Assembly (NCBI GenBank): GCA_004352715.1
Contig: SCFE01000052.1
Coordinates: 1,229,797-1,293,796 of the forward strand
Direction: 5' to 3'
Source: Hofstenia miamia
Taxonomy: Eukaryota; Xenacoelomorpha; Acoela
DNA length: 64,000 nt
Numbering within the stretch: the stretch's first letter is position 1; each line of letters begins with the position of its first letter. The translations under genes and the position numbers were made by a program. Positions 12,298-26,176 of the stretch are shown here, piece by piece. The notes under the pieces are model-generated. The model ran no database searches. It saw only the letters and a list, made by a program, of their open reading frames with translations, and was not told the origin of the DNA.

Positions 12298-13328
12298 CTA
12301 AAAATTTACTATGAGTTTTGATAAAAAGCCTACATAATGTGATTGGGCTTCATAAATATTTTCTGAAATTTTTTTAAATGTATTATTCAAATTTTAAGAA
12401 AATATTTAAATTTAGCAGATTGGTTACATGTATTTTAATAGAAATATTATATTATTATGACCATTTACTGTAGTATCCGTTTGATATAATTTTTTTTACA
12501 AAGTAATATATAATTTCTAGGTGATTTTTTCCATGGAAAAAATAAAATCTTGTTTAATCAAGGTTTACACATTCTGGAACATTATTCAAACATTGATATT
12601 GCTATTAATGACAACAGGCCTGCGGCTAAAGCATGAGTCATTACTGCAAATAGATAACAAGTTGAATACTCGGATCAACTTAAATTAAATTTTTTTTGCG
12701 AAATTCTAATTAAAAACTCATTTCAACAACAATTTTTAATAAAGTTTTAAATGCCAAACCCAGTAGAAAATGAACATTTTGTCCAGGCAAAAAATTCTAC
12801 AACTATCATTTAAAAGTGGTTAAGTGAATAATGCTTGGTGAATAGTTGAAAAACTATCTCTAAATTGTTGAAATTGATTTAATTTACAATTAACGCCAAC
12901 CATTAAATAACAATATCCATAAAGAAATTAAGCTAGTAATAAATCTGTCTTGATCATCCCAGTTTGAAGCTCAATATTTTCTCAACATTTCTTCATAAAA
13001 TTAGCGATGAGTTTATTAATTCTGGAAGAAGCAATCTTGCTCAGTTAGACTAATAATGTCTTACGGCTGTATAATATAATTCCAACTATTACCTCACCTA
13101 CAAATGACAAGATTTTGATAAATTGGCTACCAGTTGTAAAATGTGCAATTGGTAAAACTAATTCTCCATATTCTTTTTCTATTCATTCGACACTTAGAGG
13201 TTGTTTGAATTCCAAGCATACTGTTAACTAGAAATTTGTATATTTGGTGGGATATGCTTTTTGATATCCTTAATTTGCAAATTAAAACTTCAAAAAATTA
13301 TTTTTGAGGAGAATTTGTTTTTTATAAA

Positions 13329-13332
<4 letters not shown>

Positions 13333-13375
<43 letters not shown>

Positions 13376-13387
13376 TATACATATATA
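13333..13387. repeat. (TA)n microsatellite
   Basis: TA repeat with ACATATATAC interruptions. A second one is at 13921-13960. Confidence 0.95.
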
Positions 13388-13920
13388 GTCTTGTGCATAA
13401 TAGATCGGACTAATTAAATTACTCCAATTTTGAGCGACCATATAGCCAATATTTGTTCAAAATTCGGTGAATTGTGGATTCATGCACAAAATATCCATCC
13501 ATCTAATCTACTTTCAAATGACTTGACGTCAAACGCGGGCACTCTAGAAAGACGGGCTAAATTTGCTTAGGAACGGCTCGCTGGTTTAGAATGGCGCCCT
13601 GGTTTTGACTAGTTATTTTATAATGTGAAATTATTGAAGATACTGTTTGCCTTAATAATTGAAGAAATTTGAAAATTTTTTTCTGTGCAATTTTTCCAGG
13701 AAATTTGAAACCATAATTTTTGGTATTTCGAAGGAAATAGCTTTACCATGCATATTGCGGTGAATAATGATATACGTGCTTAGCAATTGTAAAAAAAGGC
13801 TAAGCTCAGACCTAAATGCTAACAGGTACATTCTGAAATTAAGCATTTACTCTTTCAAACTACCAGAGTATCAACAAAGAGAACATCCTTAAATTGCAAA
13901 AACATTATTCCGAACTATTA

Positions 13921-13959
<39 letters not shown>

Positions 13960-16341
13960 TTTCGGAAAATATAAGGAATATTTATCTTACCTTCAAATAT
14001 ATTGTATGTACTTTAAGCGATTGAAGAAGCAGCTGTTTCAATTTCAGTATGAATAATATATTTAAAATAACAAGGTATGAACAAATATTTATGTCTAGGT
14101 GTACGAAGATATTTTAAGAAAGAGTTAAGATGCATTCAGATTTCTTAACATTGAAATGAATCTTTATAAGCACAGTTCTAACGAATTAATTTAACATTTT
14201 TTATATTTCTATTACATGTTGAAGAGGAGTTTCAAAATCATGCTTCTTTATTGGTTACTAGCAAGAATTTACATGGATTTATACATATTACAAATCATTG
14301 AGCAACTTGCTAATTAGACTGATTGTGTTCTAATAGAACCACAGGTTTCAGGACAAAGACTAGCTATTTTCAAACACTATTTCAGTACAATAAAAGGAAC
14401 ACGTTTTACTACAATTTATTCTACAGTATATTCATGCTAAGTAGAATTTCCACCAAATACCTTTCCCTGAAGGATAGTATGGATACCAAAATACAATGAA
14501 GTAAACAATGAAAAAAAGTATTCTCATATAAATTTTAACTAAAAGGAACGAAAATTTCAACTGAGTTATTAGAATATAATGAATACTCCCGACTTGTTCT
14601 ATTCATATAAGTTTGAAAGGGCATAGGTCATAAAGCTTCCATATACACGTAAAGAAAATTAAAAACTAGAATTAATTGAGAAAGTTACTCTTTGAATAAA
14701 GGCGCTGAAATAGTTTTTGTTTAATAAGCTTTTAGTAAATAAAGATATAAAACAATTTAGAACCATTTCAAAATCTGATAAATGTCTCTAGATAATTGAT
14801 AACACGTAGTTTCTAAGTGATTTTCGAACAATTACTGCTGATGGTTTTCAAGGAATTATTAATAAAAACAGTATTTGAGCAAAATTTGAAAAGAATTTGT
14901 GAGCATGCAATGTGCATAAGTTTGGAATTAGTAGTAAAATTTACAAATTTATTTTAAATATAATATATGTCTAATACAAACTCTAAATTCAAAGCTATGA
15001 CAAACCCATGCACATATTCAGAATATTAGTCCTATTTCGTACATTGTACGAGTATAATTGAAAAATGACGTTTATATTTTATGATGTATAGTTTTTTATA
15101 ATTGAAAAACTGGATGAGGTTTCTTAATAATGGATTAGTCAAAGAAACTGTCTTCGACTCAAATCTCAAATAAAGGTTTAACTAAGAAAAACTTGTTAAC
15201 GGGGTCATTATCAATACCAATCAAGTTACCTAACTATATTGCTCCAAAATCCACTGTAAAATTATTAAAAAATGAATTTGTTCATTCTGACACAAACTTA
15301 TCTTAAAAAAACTTTGCAACAATTGGCTATGGGCTTTTCAGCTACTAGCTCTTACGTAAATTAACAGTTTTACGACCTTCTATTCTTAGTAGTTGTTTGG
15401 CTAACACTATATTTAAACAAAATCTGTTGTCATTCTTTTTTTAAAAATAATGGTAACAAAAATGGATGATTGTTTCAGCAAGCTAAGAAAACGCATTAAC
15501 GAATTAAAATATTCTCTTTTTCTTTAAGTTTCAGGTTATTCGTATTCTAAATGAATTTAGATTAGATTCAAGAAATAATTCAATGCAGTGTCAGAAAAAA
15601 CATAATCAGTGTCACTTTCTGTTATGAATATGAACTGCATTAATCTGCATGTTGTTTGCAAAAAACAAAATAATTACATTTATGTACCTTCAAACAATTC
15701 ATTATCGAATATTTTTTTGTAGATCGTTGTCTTTGAGAGTTTGTCTCCATTAAAATTTTAGCTAATTAATTTAAAACTTACTATGCAATCTCCAAGGTCA
15801 CTCCTAATCAGAATTCACTTTCCAAACTTGATTTATATAAATCTTAGCTTCCGAACTTTATCAATTCTAACGTAGTATGTGTGGATAGAAATTTATATAG
15901 TCACTTATGACTGTTTTCATACGATGAAAAAATAAGTTTCAACAAAATGTGACTTTATTGCATAAAAAACAAATATACAATACACATCACACCTCAAAAT
16001 ATCATACACTACAATTCTCTAATTGTTTACCACAAGTGGGGAGATTTCTGCTTTACAATTTTTTACTTAACTTCTTAACTGACATTTTAGTTTCTTAAAT
16101 AATAAAATGCATATATGAAATTTTAAGCAGAAAAATTATTAGTGATTGACTAAAATCAAAATCATAATTTTACAATCACTGACAACACTTTAAAAATATG
16201 ACGTTTTTGTATTTCAATTAATTCCCCGAAATGCCATAAGACAAGTGAAGTGAAAAAAACAATGTGCATATAGATGAGCAGATATTTAATGTTAAATTTG
16301 AGAATGAAAAATTGCACACAATATATATATATATATATATA

Positions 16342-16540
16342 CAGGGTGCGTCAGAAGTAACGCCCGATTTTATATACGAACTTGAAAAAACATAACAACA
16401 TAATAACATGTATACTGGCATCCATATATAAAGCCACACCAACATCATAATGACAAGAGTAACTTACAATATTCGCAAGTTTATTTAAGATTTTCAAAGT
16501 GTTCACCATTAAATGTCACACATCTAGCAAGTCTGTCAGN
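16342..16540 (-). mobile_element. Truncated mariner-type transposon, 3' end
   Basis: A terminal sequence CAGGGTGCGTCAGAAGTAAC starts directly after a (TA)n tract, consistent with a TA target. Reading on the minus strand, the interior ends with the typical transposase C-terminus RLARCVTFNGEHFENLK and a stop at 16481-16483. The rest is missing: a single N at 16540 joins it to a (TA)n tract. The copy is therefore truncated biologically or by the assembly. Confidence 0.7.
16481..16540 (-). pseudogene. Tc1/mariner transposase C-terminal remnant
   Basis: About 19 codons of a transposase C-terminus (DRLARCVTFNGEHFENLK, then stop) remain, 139 bases from the element end. The tail pattern R.V..NG.H.E.L is common in this superfamily. 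No catalytic residue is left. Confidence 0.6.
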
Positions 16541-16591
16541 ATATATATATATATAATATATATATATATATATAATTATATATACATATAT
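16541..16591. repeat. (TA)n tract after a single-N join
   Basis: Imperfect TA repeat directly after the truncated mariner copy. Confidence 0.9.
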
Positions 16592-16876
16592 TGGTGTACG
16601 CCAAAGAAAAATGAATCACAGTTAGGTTTGCAAGGCATTTTTTCAGCAACGGATTAACAATTTCTGTCGGAGTCGCTTGGAACATTGTCTACACATACAG
16701 ACTTAAACTCGTGCCAAGATATCTCCCCGTAGAATATTCTGCGTACACTCCTACTATATGAAAAATCAACTATTTATGAGCATATGCCTTGCATAGCAAC
16801 ATACATGTAAGAATCAAATTAAATTAGTTCATTTAAGCTCACAGCATTTAAATGAAGTTGGCGTTTCTTACACTCA

Positions 16877-17119
16877 ACAATAAAATTTAATCATTGCCCA
16901 GCAGTGTATTTCTCCGGAAAGCCATGCTTTTCCATTGGGCGCTAACAATTCCTCGTCAAATAAATTGGTCCATCGAAAAAGTTGCGCATTCGCACCCTCG
17001 GGACAATAATAGACGGCGCAGAAACTCATGACAAAATTGAATTTATTTTTCTTGCTCGTTTGATTACTATAGCCCGGAGCAAAGGGAATGTGGCGGGCCA
17101 AGTGATTTTGCACGTCAAC
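16877..17119 (-). other. Possible orphan exon inside an ELAV intron
   Basis: An 81-codon open stretch on the ELAV strand is more GC-rich than the intron. It begins after an AG (atatag|GTTGACGTG) and ends in TGA just before a donor-like gtaaga. It includes HLARHIPFAPGYSNQ and FVMSFCAVYYCPEGANAQLF. No homology is recognised. If spliced, it would end the protein, so it could be an alternative terminal exon; it could equally be old inserted sequence. Confidence 0.2.
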
Positions 17120-17173
17120 CTATATTAGCCTATTGTAACATGCCATCGGGAAGGCAATAAAATCTTCTTATAA

Positions 17174-17269
17174 AATTACTAAAGTAGACATTTATACAAA
17201 ACAAGAACTGCTCCAGGTATATATTGTTCCAAAGCTCCACATAAAATTTTACGACCATACTGTGTAAAT
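17174..17269. repeat. Direct duplication near a (TA)n gap, copy 1
   Basis: These 96 bases recur at 17519-17614 with a few substitutions (aagaactg versus aagtcctg; acgaccat versus acgctctt). The second copy begins exactly at the end of the gap 17480-17518. Confidence 0.8.
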
Positions 17270-17518
17270 TACAAAAGCTACAGTTTCACCTGACTATTAT
17301 ATTATATTGAATGACGTGAGATATTAGCTTAACATAATATAAAGAATTTCGATCAAAATCGCCTTATATTTTTCATTTATATAAAAAGTCAGTAATATAC
17401 TGAAAATGAAATTTCCACTATAATGATGTTTGAAATTTTTTAGCTCTTATATATCTATCTATTTACATATATATATATANNNNNNNNNNNNNNNNNNNNN
17501 NNNNNNNNNNNNNNNNNN

Positions 17519-17614
17519 AATTACTAAAGTAGACATTTATACAAAACAAGTCCTGCTCCAGGTATATATTGTTCCAAAGCTCCACATAAAATTTTACGCT
17601 CTTACTGTGTAAAT
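17519..17614. repeat. Direct duplication near a (TA)n gap, copy 2
   Basis: Second copy of 17174-17269, running into a (TA)n tract at 17613-17637. Confidence 0.8.
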
Positions 17615-17875
17615 ATATATATATATATATATATATAAAGTCATTATATGTATATATGTATAATGTATGCAAGTTAGTTCAGCTTTAAATTAATGTTGCC
17701 ATTTGCCCAATTTTTTATATATCTCGCATTAAATTAATATTTTTACAAATAAATGTTTTATTTCGTTCATGCCTTACCAATTCAGCAAGAGGCCAAATGA
17801 AGCATCTTAGTGAATTAGGAGATGAGATTATCAGTAATTTTCAATAGAAATTCTGTGCTATAGCCTTAGCATGTA

Positions 17876-18087
17876 CAGGGTGGGCCAAAAGTTAAGGGGC
17901 AGTGATACACAAATCACTCAATCACTCACCTACAAATTTAACAAGCGCTTGGATTTGAGTATTTGTAAATAAAAGGATCATTTATTATTCATTACATTAC
18001 AGTGAACGTATATAAACTGAATAAATGCTTAATTTACATTAAAAAATTATATTTTTGGTATTGCCCTCTAACTTCTGGCCCACCCTG
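17876..18087. mobile_element. 212-bp MITE of Tc1/mariner type
   Basis: Terminal inverted repeats of about 26 bp bound the element: left CAGGGTGGGCCAAAAGTTAA, right (reverse complement) CAGGGTGGGCCAGAAGTTAG. It is flanked by TA on both sides (17874-17875 and 18088-18089). It has no coding capacity and is an A/T-rich filler. It lies in an ELAV intron. Confidence 0.88.
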
Positions 18088-19977
18088 TATGGTTCGTTCA
18101 ACTGTGATATTTAGAAATTTAGTAATGTGAGTGATATGTGATATGTTGAGAGTATCATTTTTCGTTCACAAGTAAATTGAAGTAAATTTTAAATTTATTT
18201 GAATATAAAAATGTTCCTATTATTTATGAAATAACTATACTTTCAATTATAAGTATTTAATTGTAAACTATAAGCTTAAATACTACCAAATTAAGGTTAT
18301 TTTTCACCACAGTTAGAAATACAATATTGATTTTCCATTGCAAATGGTCAGAAATTATTTTAATTAAAACATGTATACATATATAAAACATGTATATATA
18401 TATATGAGTTATTGACTAAAGTAAACTTCACGCAACTATTCATTTGATAAAGATAATTAAAACCACACAAATGCCTGAGACAATGCAAAAGTTTACACTT
18501 TATAGTCTTGAAGCAAACTTTGTTGAGCTTCTGCTGAAGTAATTTAAATAAAAATTTGATTAATGTTCACTTCAGTGCATTTAAACTTAATTCTGGTAAA
18601 TCTATTTGAATTAAATAATAATGAATTTACTTATGCTACCAGGAAAGTGGTGAGTAAGATAAAAAGCCTGCAAGTGTTATCCATAGCTCTTAACGTGATA
18701 TTTTTATTGGATATATTTCATTACAACTCAAGCAGAATAATTTAATTAAATTTTATGCAGCCGGCAATCTTTTAATGGCAAGACTTAAAATTCGATTAAT
18801 TTTTCTCGTCAATTGAATCCCTCGATTATAATTGAAAGATTTTTGCCACGCTTTGTTCAGTATTTAACATAAAAGGCTTTGAACGAGCGTGCTGTTTTAA
18901 ACTCCATAAGGGAGTATTCTCGCAAATAAGAACAATCCTTAACAATAGTAGGTGGTTGATGTAATAATATTCAATCACGATCGGTGAGATCCGAAATAAA
19001 CTTTTCGGACAATCTGAAATTAAAAAGACATGCCTGGAAAAAATACCCTGCGATGCATCATTTTAAAAGAAAATATGAATTTTTAGTGGAAAAAACGTAT
19101 ACTTTCATATGTTAAATAATAACATCCAATATTAATTTTATAGTAATTTTGAAATTATATGTAAAAAGAGTGGTAATAAACACATAGTAGTCAGTATTAA
19201 TTATCATAAAGTGGAGGATTTATTTTAATACATTAGAAAGAGGAGTTTACACAGAACTAAAATTGTAAAAATTTCAACCTGTAGGGTGAGTTTTTCTCGA
19301 ATAAGAATTACTGCAATTTGTGTTAGCTTGAAAAATCTTTGAAGGTTTTCTAGGAAGGAAAGGTACGACATGAGGCTTGAAAAATAAAGTCCCAAATCAA
19401 ATCCTGAAAATATCAAGTTCATAACCTTCTTAGCATATTTAAGTAGCATGAAATGTTGATTGTTGGTAAATGGTAGAAAACATTTTTAATATTATCAATT
19501 ATATAAAATTCGAAAAATGAAATTTCTTTTATTGAATTTCTCTAAATTTTAATGCTATCTGAATTCAATAGCTATCATGTCAACTGACACAAAGTCCTGG
19601 TCAAATGCATGTATAAAATATCTATGTATGTGTTTGCAAAAGCTAGAAAAAACAAGAAACGTGATCAAACATAGATGTTCTATATCACTTCATTACGTAA
19701 ATCTTATCGAAAAATAAAATGTAGGAGAAGATTCTGATTATTAGTGACAGGAATTGATTTTCCCAGACAACACAATACTTGAAGCGAATAGTTAATTTAG
19801 ATTAATCTATAATCCATTAAAGGTTTTGGATCAAACGCTATATGCAAATGTATATGAAAATCTAGAGATGATCAGATGAATATTTACATAATATATGAAA
19901 GAAAACGACCATTTTTTGTCAGTGTAATTAATCAAATCAGTATTGGAGATTTTTACATATATACACATACATATACA

Positions 19978-20007
19978 TATATATACTGATGCTAAGTACT
20001 ATGGAAT
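19978..20007 (+). repeat. Related terminal repeat copy
   Basis: About 26 of 30 bases match the left end at 22704. It also follows a TA-rich tract. No partner end was confirmed. Confidence 0.4.
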
Positions 20008-20148
20008 TTCAAAATATTGCAATATGAGGCCTCCAGGTCACTGCATAGAGGGTCTCATATAAAGATATGTACGGAAAATTGGGAGTAAGCTAGGAATTTT
20101 TTGAAGGTTTTCTTACTTATACAGAGATCCAGTATATCATCATATGTA

Positions 20149-20152
<4 letters not shown>

Positions 20153-20183
<31 letters not shown>
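20153..20183. repeat. (TA)n microsatellite
   Basis: TA repeat in an ELAV intron. Others in the introns are at 22888-22914 and 26143-26173. Confidence 0.95.
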
Positions 20184-20187
<4 letters not shown>

Positions 20188-20379
20188 TAGAAGGGTTTAA
20201 AGTTCAAAATTTTACTTTCACTTAAATTTCATTTTAATCAATAAATTTAAATTTGCATTTTTTAAATCATTCTCAAAATTAGTTAGACATTCAAACTCAA
20301 AAACCAATATGTTTGGAAGTTAAATAGTAAACTAAAGGGTATTGTAAAATCCTATTGAAGTCCGTTACAAAGAAATGCA

Positions 20380-20560
20380 TATTAAATAGCCTCTTCAGAT
20401 ATAGCTTACAGCGCTGCAAATGTTTGAGCAGCTTTGCGGGAAAATGCCGCATTGCGAATTCAAGATCAAAGCCGTCTAATCGCAAGGGAACAGCAGAGAA
20501 GTTTAAGGAGATACATGGGCCACGACATTGAGGAACTTTATATTCAGTGAATTTAATTAC
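20380..20560. other. Relatively GC-rich island in an ELAV intron
   Basis: Contains gcgctgcaaatgtttgag and a mixed-composition stretch through 20545; a 98-codon minus-strand frame with an ATG-like start crosses it (20297-20593). No family is recognised. It could be a conserved regulatory element. Confidence 0.2.
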
Positions 20561-21612
20561 TTTGTTCAAATCAAGAGCCATTTTATGGAACAATAAAACA
20601 TATCTTTACACAATAAAATGGAGTATTCCAACAGACAGGCAGATTCATTTTCTAGTCATCAGATCGTTTGCTCTAGTTCTTTTACCCTAAAGCTATAGTT
20701 ATATTAGAGAAATTTCTGCTTTTGCATCATAAACACCGCCGTATGACCGAAATACGCCTACATTTCTCAAATAATTTTAACAGAGATTACTAATCAAAAA
20801 TCATGACTGAAAACGATCCATGTAAAACCCTTTCAGAACTCAAGTTCTGATAAGAATTTGCAATTAGAATTAGCAAATATTCAGTTTTGTTTTCCAAAGC
20901 ATAACATTCGAGCTGCTCCCTTAGCATTGAATTATTGAAGATATATCATTAAATATTAATTTCGTTGATAATTTAAGTCAGATTTTAAACAAATTTCATT
21001 CTGCACTGCAATGTGTTAATGGAATTCAGAATTGATTTTAGTCTTTGAAAACAAAGCTACCAAACCATCTGATTATAGTGATTTTTTCAAAAATTCTCAT
21101 GAAAGAAGTTGCAATTGAATGTCGGTAGCAGCTCCATGTTTCAAAAACATATAGTCCTATCCATCTAAATTGCTTGAAAACAATGCTGAAGCTTGGACCG
21201 CTGCCTTGAAACTATAGCTCAATTGCAATATGCAAAATAATTCATTCGCAAATACGTATAACAGTGCAGTAGCCTCCCGATTTTCGAAATTACAAAAAAT
21301 ATCATTCATAAAATTGAATTGTGCATAAAACCGAATGAGAAATTTTAACATAGAATAAACACATACTTTATGAGAAGAATTGAGTTATTGTAGTCTAATT
21401 ATATTATATATATATATTATTAGTAAGTATGAAAATTTCTTTGTATATTTCTTTATGTATACAAGAATCACTGCTATGGACGACATTGCTGAATAAAATG
21501 AAAAAAAGAAGTCCAAAATATGCCACTTAAGGGGGATTGGGCGCAGAGATAGACTGGTTGGAGTAGCAGTCCTAACCATAATCTGCTTATCAATATATTG
21601 AATACTTGGAAT

Positions 21613-21663
21613 CAGGAGTGTATTCAGGATCTTGTATTGGGAGGGGGGGGGGTTAATGTCCCG
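21613..21663. mobile_element. Solitary hAT-type terminus
   Basis: CAGGAGTGTATTCAGGATCT followed by a long G run closely resembles the hAT-type ends at 27457 and 31397. No matching opposite end was found nearby, so it is a decayed or truncated copy. Confidence 0.4.
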
Positions 21664-22703
21664 AAATGTCTTAGCAAAACTATGATATATATACTTCTGT
21701 TTTTGGATGTAAATATCAAACCTTTGACTATTAAAATGGGAAAAAGTAAAAAATTTTGGTCATTTCATTAAATATAATGAAAAAACGTTGTAAGAAATAA
21801 TAGACGGTAAATAATTTTTGTGTTAAATGTCATTTTTCTACTGCATAATTTCAGGTTCAAATTACATAAGCCAACATTGACTTTATATCTATGGATTATT
21901 AGACTTAGGGTTACGGAAAACCTTGTGAATTTCTCCTGATTGAGAATAAGAAATGTATAAGTTGAACATAATGATGTAAAATAATAACTTGCGATAGAAT
22001 TTCAAAATGGCAAACACTTTTATCTGGTTGTTCTTGCCCTGACCATCTTGATCAAAACGTTGTATCATATGATATATAAAATTATTTGTAAGAATATATA
22101 ATGAAAAATGTTGATTTGCATTTTATTGTTGTGTTGTAAATTTCGTAGCTAGAAAATGTATGACTGTTGAGAAAATATTACAAAGTGCATTAAATTAAAC
22201 TTTCTAGTGACAGAAACTGTTTATTTAATGTTTCAAAATGCTCTTTCTAATATTGCAATGTTTTAGTTATCGAAAGTGATAGTGGAACCCGTGATATCAA
22301 GTCCCGTTGCGTTCGGCTAAACATTTGATTCTCGTTTGAAAGCTGAATTGCTTAGAGTCAATCACAAGAATCAGTCATGCGCTCTTAACGGCAGTGTTTT
22401 TAGTAAACAAAGCCTTGGGTTCTATTTCAGACTTGCTGTAGCTCGCGGACATTTCACAGCTAGTGGATTAATGCATTTAGCATTCAGATTAGAAAGACAA
22501 GTTAACCAAATTACATTATCTAGACAGTGTGTGAAACAAATTCTTCTATTAACACAAGTTCATCATCGTCTAAAACATGATATAATTTAAATTCATCAAA
22601 ATTTAAGCCGAGGATTATAATATTACACTTAGTTCTAATCCTCGCATATATATATATACTGGCATTTTATAAACATGTGAATCTTTATGCTGACGCTGTA
22701 GAC

Positions 22704-22887
22704 TATATACTGGAGCTATATACTATGGAATTTTTTAATAAAGAATTTTCAAAATTTAAATGCTAATGTTGCAAAAATTATGAAAATTGAGGTTCACCTA
22801 AGGACGACATATCTGACTGATGCTGTATGGAATATCGGGTGGCGCTCTATACGCCACTAGGTAAATGTTCCATAGTATACAGCGCCA

Positions 22888-22890
<3 letters not shown>
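22704..22890. repeat. 187-bp element with inverted ends beside a (TA)n tract
   Basis: The left end reads TATATACTGGAGCTATATAC followed by TATGGAA. The right end, inverted, is TATATTGGCGCTGTATACTA followed by TGGAACA. A third, single copy of the end is at 19978-20007 (TATATACTGATGCTAAGTAC). Ends this similar suggest a small transposon family. Confidence 0.5.
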
Positions 22891-22918
<28 letters not shown>

Positions 22919-23161
22919 CTGTATGATAGAGACGTTTCTTCATGTCCCCACTCCTCAGCACCAGAAGTCTACTGGTGATAAATCTGGAAACCGTGGTAGC
23001 CAATCATTTTCAGTCAATCAACTGATTATCTCTTCTTAAGAAAGTTTTTTAGATTTTGCTTAGTTTGAGGAGGCGCTTCTTGCTGCAAAATTGCAATATA
23101 TATTTAATGCATAATACAACATGATTGGCTGAAAAGTTAAAATTGTAAGCATAATTACACA

Positions 23162-23184
23162 TTTTCGTTTTGAATCACCCTGCA
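23162..23184 (-). mobile_element. Possible lone mariner-type terminus
   Basis: On the minus strand this reads CAGGGTGATTCAAAACGAAA after a TA-like flank (ATATGCAGGG), similar to the other CAGGGTG ends here. No partner was found. Confidence 0.25.
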
Positions 23185-23911
23185 TATGTGTATATGAAGG
23201 TGACAATTTGAAACGTCTGAAATTTCAGCAAATCTTCATTCATAGTTTATATGTCATTTTCACTATTTACTTCAGAGCAAAGTATGTTGATTTTGGCAGC
23301 CATTTTCGTCATATATATTTGCTACAGGGCTAAAGTCATTCATTATTATCTAAATTTTTTCTTGTGATAAAACTTAAAACGTGTCAAGAACATCTGTTGA
23401 AGTTACTCTCACCTTGATTAAAATTATATTAAATATTTCTGCTAAGATTTATTCCAGCTGAGACTAGCAGAGTACCACCAACCACCTGATCAGCTTTGCT
23501 CAAAGGTACATCGCACATAAAATGCACAACTTAACGATTGCTTATGCTTTTCGTTTCCCATAAACACAATTAATCCAGCGTTTATTGTCTAACCCTTGTT
23601 TTACAATTGCGCACTGATTTTATTTGATTGTAAACGAAAATTTTCCTTACTTCGTCCCATTAATTCAATTTACATCGTAAATATGAATTTACTAATTAAA
23701 TATTGAAAAAATCAGAACAATACTAGAATTATTAAATTAACTTTAAATCTTTTATCTCTCAGATTTGGGTTAAGATTATTGAAGTCTATTGTAATTCACT
23801 TGAAAAAATTTCACATAACAAAGTCAAACGGTAAAATTAAAGTTTGCAAATGAATAGCGAAATTGCAAATAAAACATTAATATAATATCTGTGATAATTT
23901 TCTGAATATTA

Positions 23912-24133
<222 letters not shown>

Positions 24134-24536
24134 TTAATAAAGAGGTAAGAATACAAATAGTTTTATTGAATTTTAGCAAATAGTAAATATATATCTAACT
24201 TTCCTTTAATTAATTTATCCCCCTATACTTAATAATAGCGACTATTCGACTTTCCTGTTCAATCCTGTCTCATTGGATAAGCCTACACTCAGTTTTTAAA
24301 AAAAAATTATAAATTCAAAATTCTTAATTTTATGCAGCCTCTCTCTTTGCAGTGCAAGGTCTTTTGAAGTAAAATCAAATTCAGATTTCGAGGAAATGTT
24401 TAGTACTGATAAACCCTTATGATAGATATTTGCGAAACCTCAGGTACAAATCCATAAGTAATGTTATGTTAACAAGCAAGCAATCTTGAACTTCAAACAG
24501 ATAAATTTTATAATATGGAATGCGCTAATTTCTAGG

Positions 24537-24705
24537 CAGTGGCTAAAGGAAAAGGGATGGTTGGGAGGGCTGGAACCGCCTCAATAATTGTACAGGTAGC
24601 AATGGTTTTTTTCATAAAATCTTTATAAATTTAAGAAATGTAAGATTAGTATGGGAACGACTTCAGTTCAGCCCCTCCAATAATAATATTGTTCCCTAGC
24701 TTCTG
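24537..24705. mobile_element. 169-bp hAT-type MITE
   Basis: The ends read CAGTGGCTAAAGG and, inverted, CAGAAGCTAGGGAAC. They are flanked by 8-bp copies TTTCTAGG (24529-24536) and TTTCTTGG (24706-24713), which differ at one base. The G-rich subterminal sequence resembles other hAT-type ends in this window. Confidence 0.68.
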
Positions 24706-26139
24706 TTTCTTGGTGTTGGTAATGTTCTCAAATAACAAAGTCTTTTTCCAATTCAAATATTTCGCATAACTGTCTTACCCGGGATGGTTCGCTAACTGAT
24801 TTCCCGATCGAAAACGTATTGTATATTATGCAATATTCTGTAATATTAAAATGCAGAAATAAAAAATTGAACAAAAAAAATACTAACATATTTCTTACTG
24901 CATGTATAATTGTCCATTGATTTAATTTTATTATATGTAATAATATGTATATATATGAACATACATGTTATTATTATATGAACACCCAGTGTTAGTGACG
25001 AATCCACTAGTGAAACGTCTGTAAACATACCCCAACTCTGCTGGCAAAACCCATATGCAAATTATTTTATTTCTTCAAAAGAAACTTTTTAAAAAATTTA
25101 TATGGAATATTCCAGTTTATTTCGTCTAAAATTTATATATTAATTGCAGTTGTTGATATTTAAATATTAAATATAATATCGGTGTGACATAGGCTAATAT
25201 TTGAGTTTGAATGTCATTTAATATCCTTGAAAGTCAAAGAATTTAGGTATTTGTTTTTCATGAATAAATTATTTGGTTGACACTTGGTATTTAATATCTC
25301 ACCATTTCTTTGCGTGGAAAATATTAAAAAGTTTTTAAGTTGATTTACAGTGAAGTGAGTGGTGAACTTATCAGTGTTGAATGCGACAGGTGAAGCACTA
25401 AAGGATATCTTCTCTACCTACTTCAGCCGCTCAGTGTCTCAAATTGTGCGCCTCTGCAACTGTGATGAGTAATTGAGACAATAAAGGACAATTGAGTTGC
25501 ATAGTTCCAAAACGATAGAGAAAGTGGATTTATTTTATCAGTTCCCAAAATCAATAGCTTTTCCTCAAATGTAACTAAAAGTCACTTATTATCAGGCTAA
25601 AAGATGAAACTTTTTCGACAACTCATATATAGAGGAGGGATTTTTACTCTGAAAAAATAAAATAATATATTTTGAGTAATTTTATAATTTTTTACAATTA
25701 ATTTAGCACTAATACATTTCCTTTACCTTGCTCTTTGTTTGCACTCATTTGAAACATAAGTAAGTCTGTGTTGCAAAAGGGAGGGACAAAGTAGGCCTCA
25801 TATCGATTACTTCAAACAAAATGTAATAAATCTTCGCAAACATTGATTAAATATTGTCTACTGTGTTTGTGAATTATGAATATTTTAAAGATTACACCCT
25901 GAATTGGGGCGAAAAAAGTCTAGAATGTTAAGTTTTAACTTAATATCTTAACTCTGTTATGCAGCAGATTAACTGTTTATATTTTTATTCAAGTATCCAC
26001 AGCATTTTCAAACGTTATGGGGTCATATGAACAAATATTTGTTTTGGGAGACTTACTTCATTAACAGAAACCTACTAAATGAACAAAACAATCCTTGCAA
26101 ATAGTTTATTCAATCCCTTTCATATACTGCATAAATAAT

Positions 26140-26169
<30 letters not shown>

Positions 26170-26176
<7 letters not shown>

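Noticed and set aside
20297-20593. A 98-codon minus-strand frame as a gene
   Set aside because: No recognised domain, lies in an intron, and has no supported splice or promoter context; only noted as an island.
22336-22590. An 84-codon plus-strand frame
   Set aside because: No motif; it lies inside an ELAV intron and shows no convincing splice or start signals.
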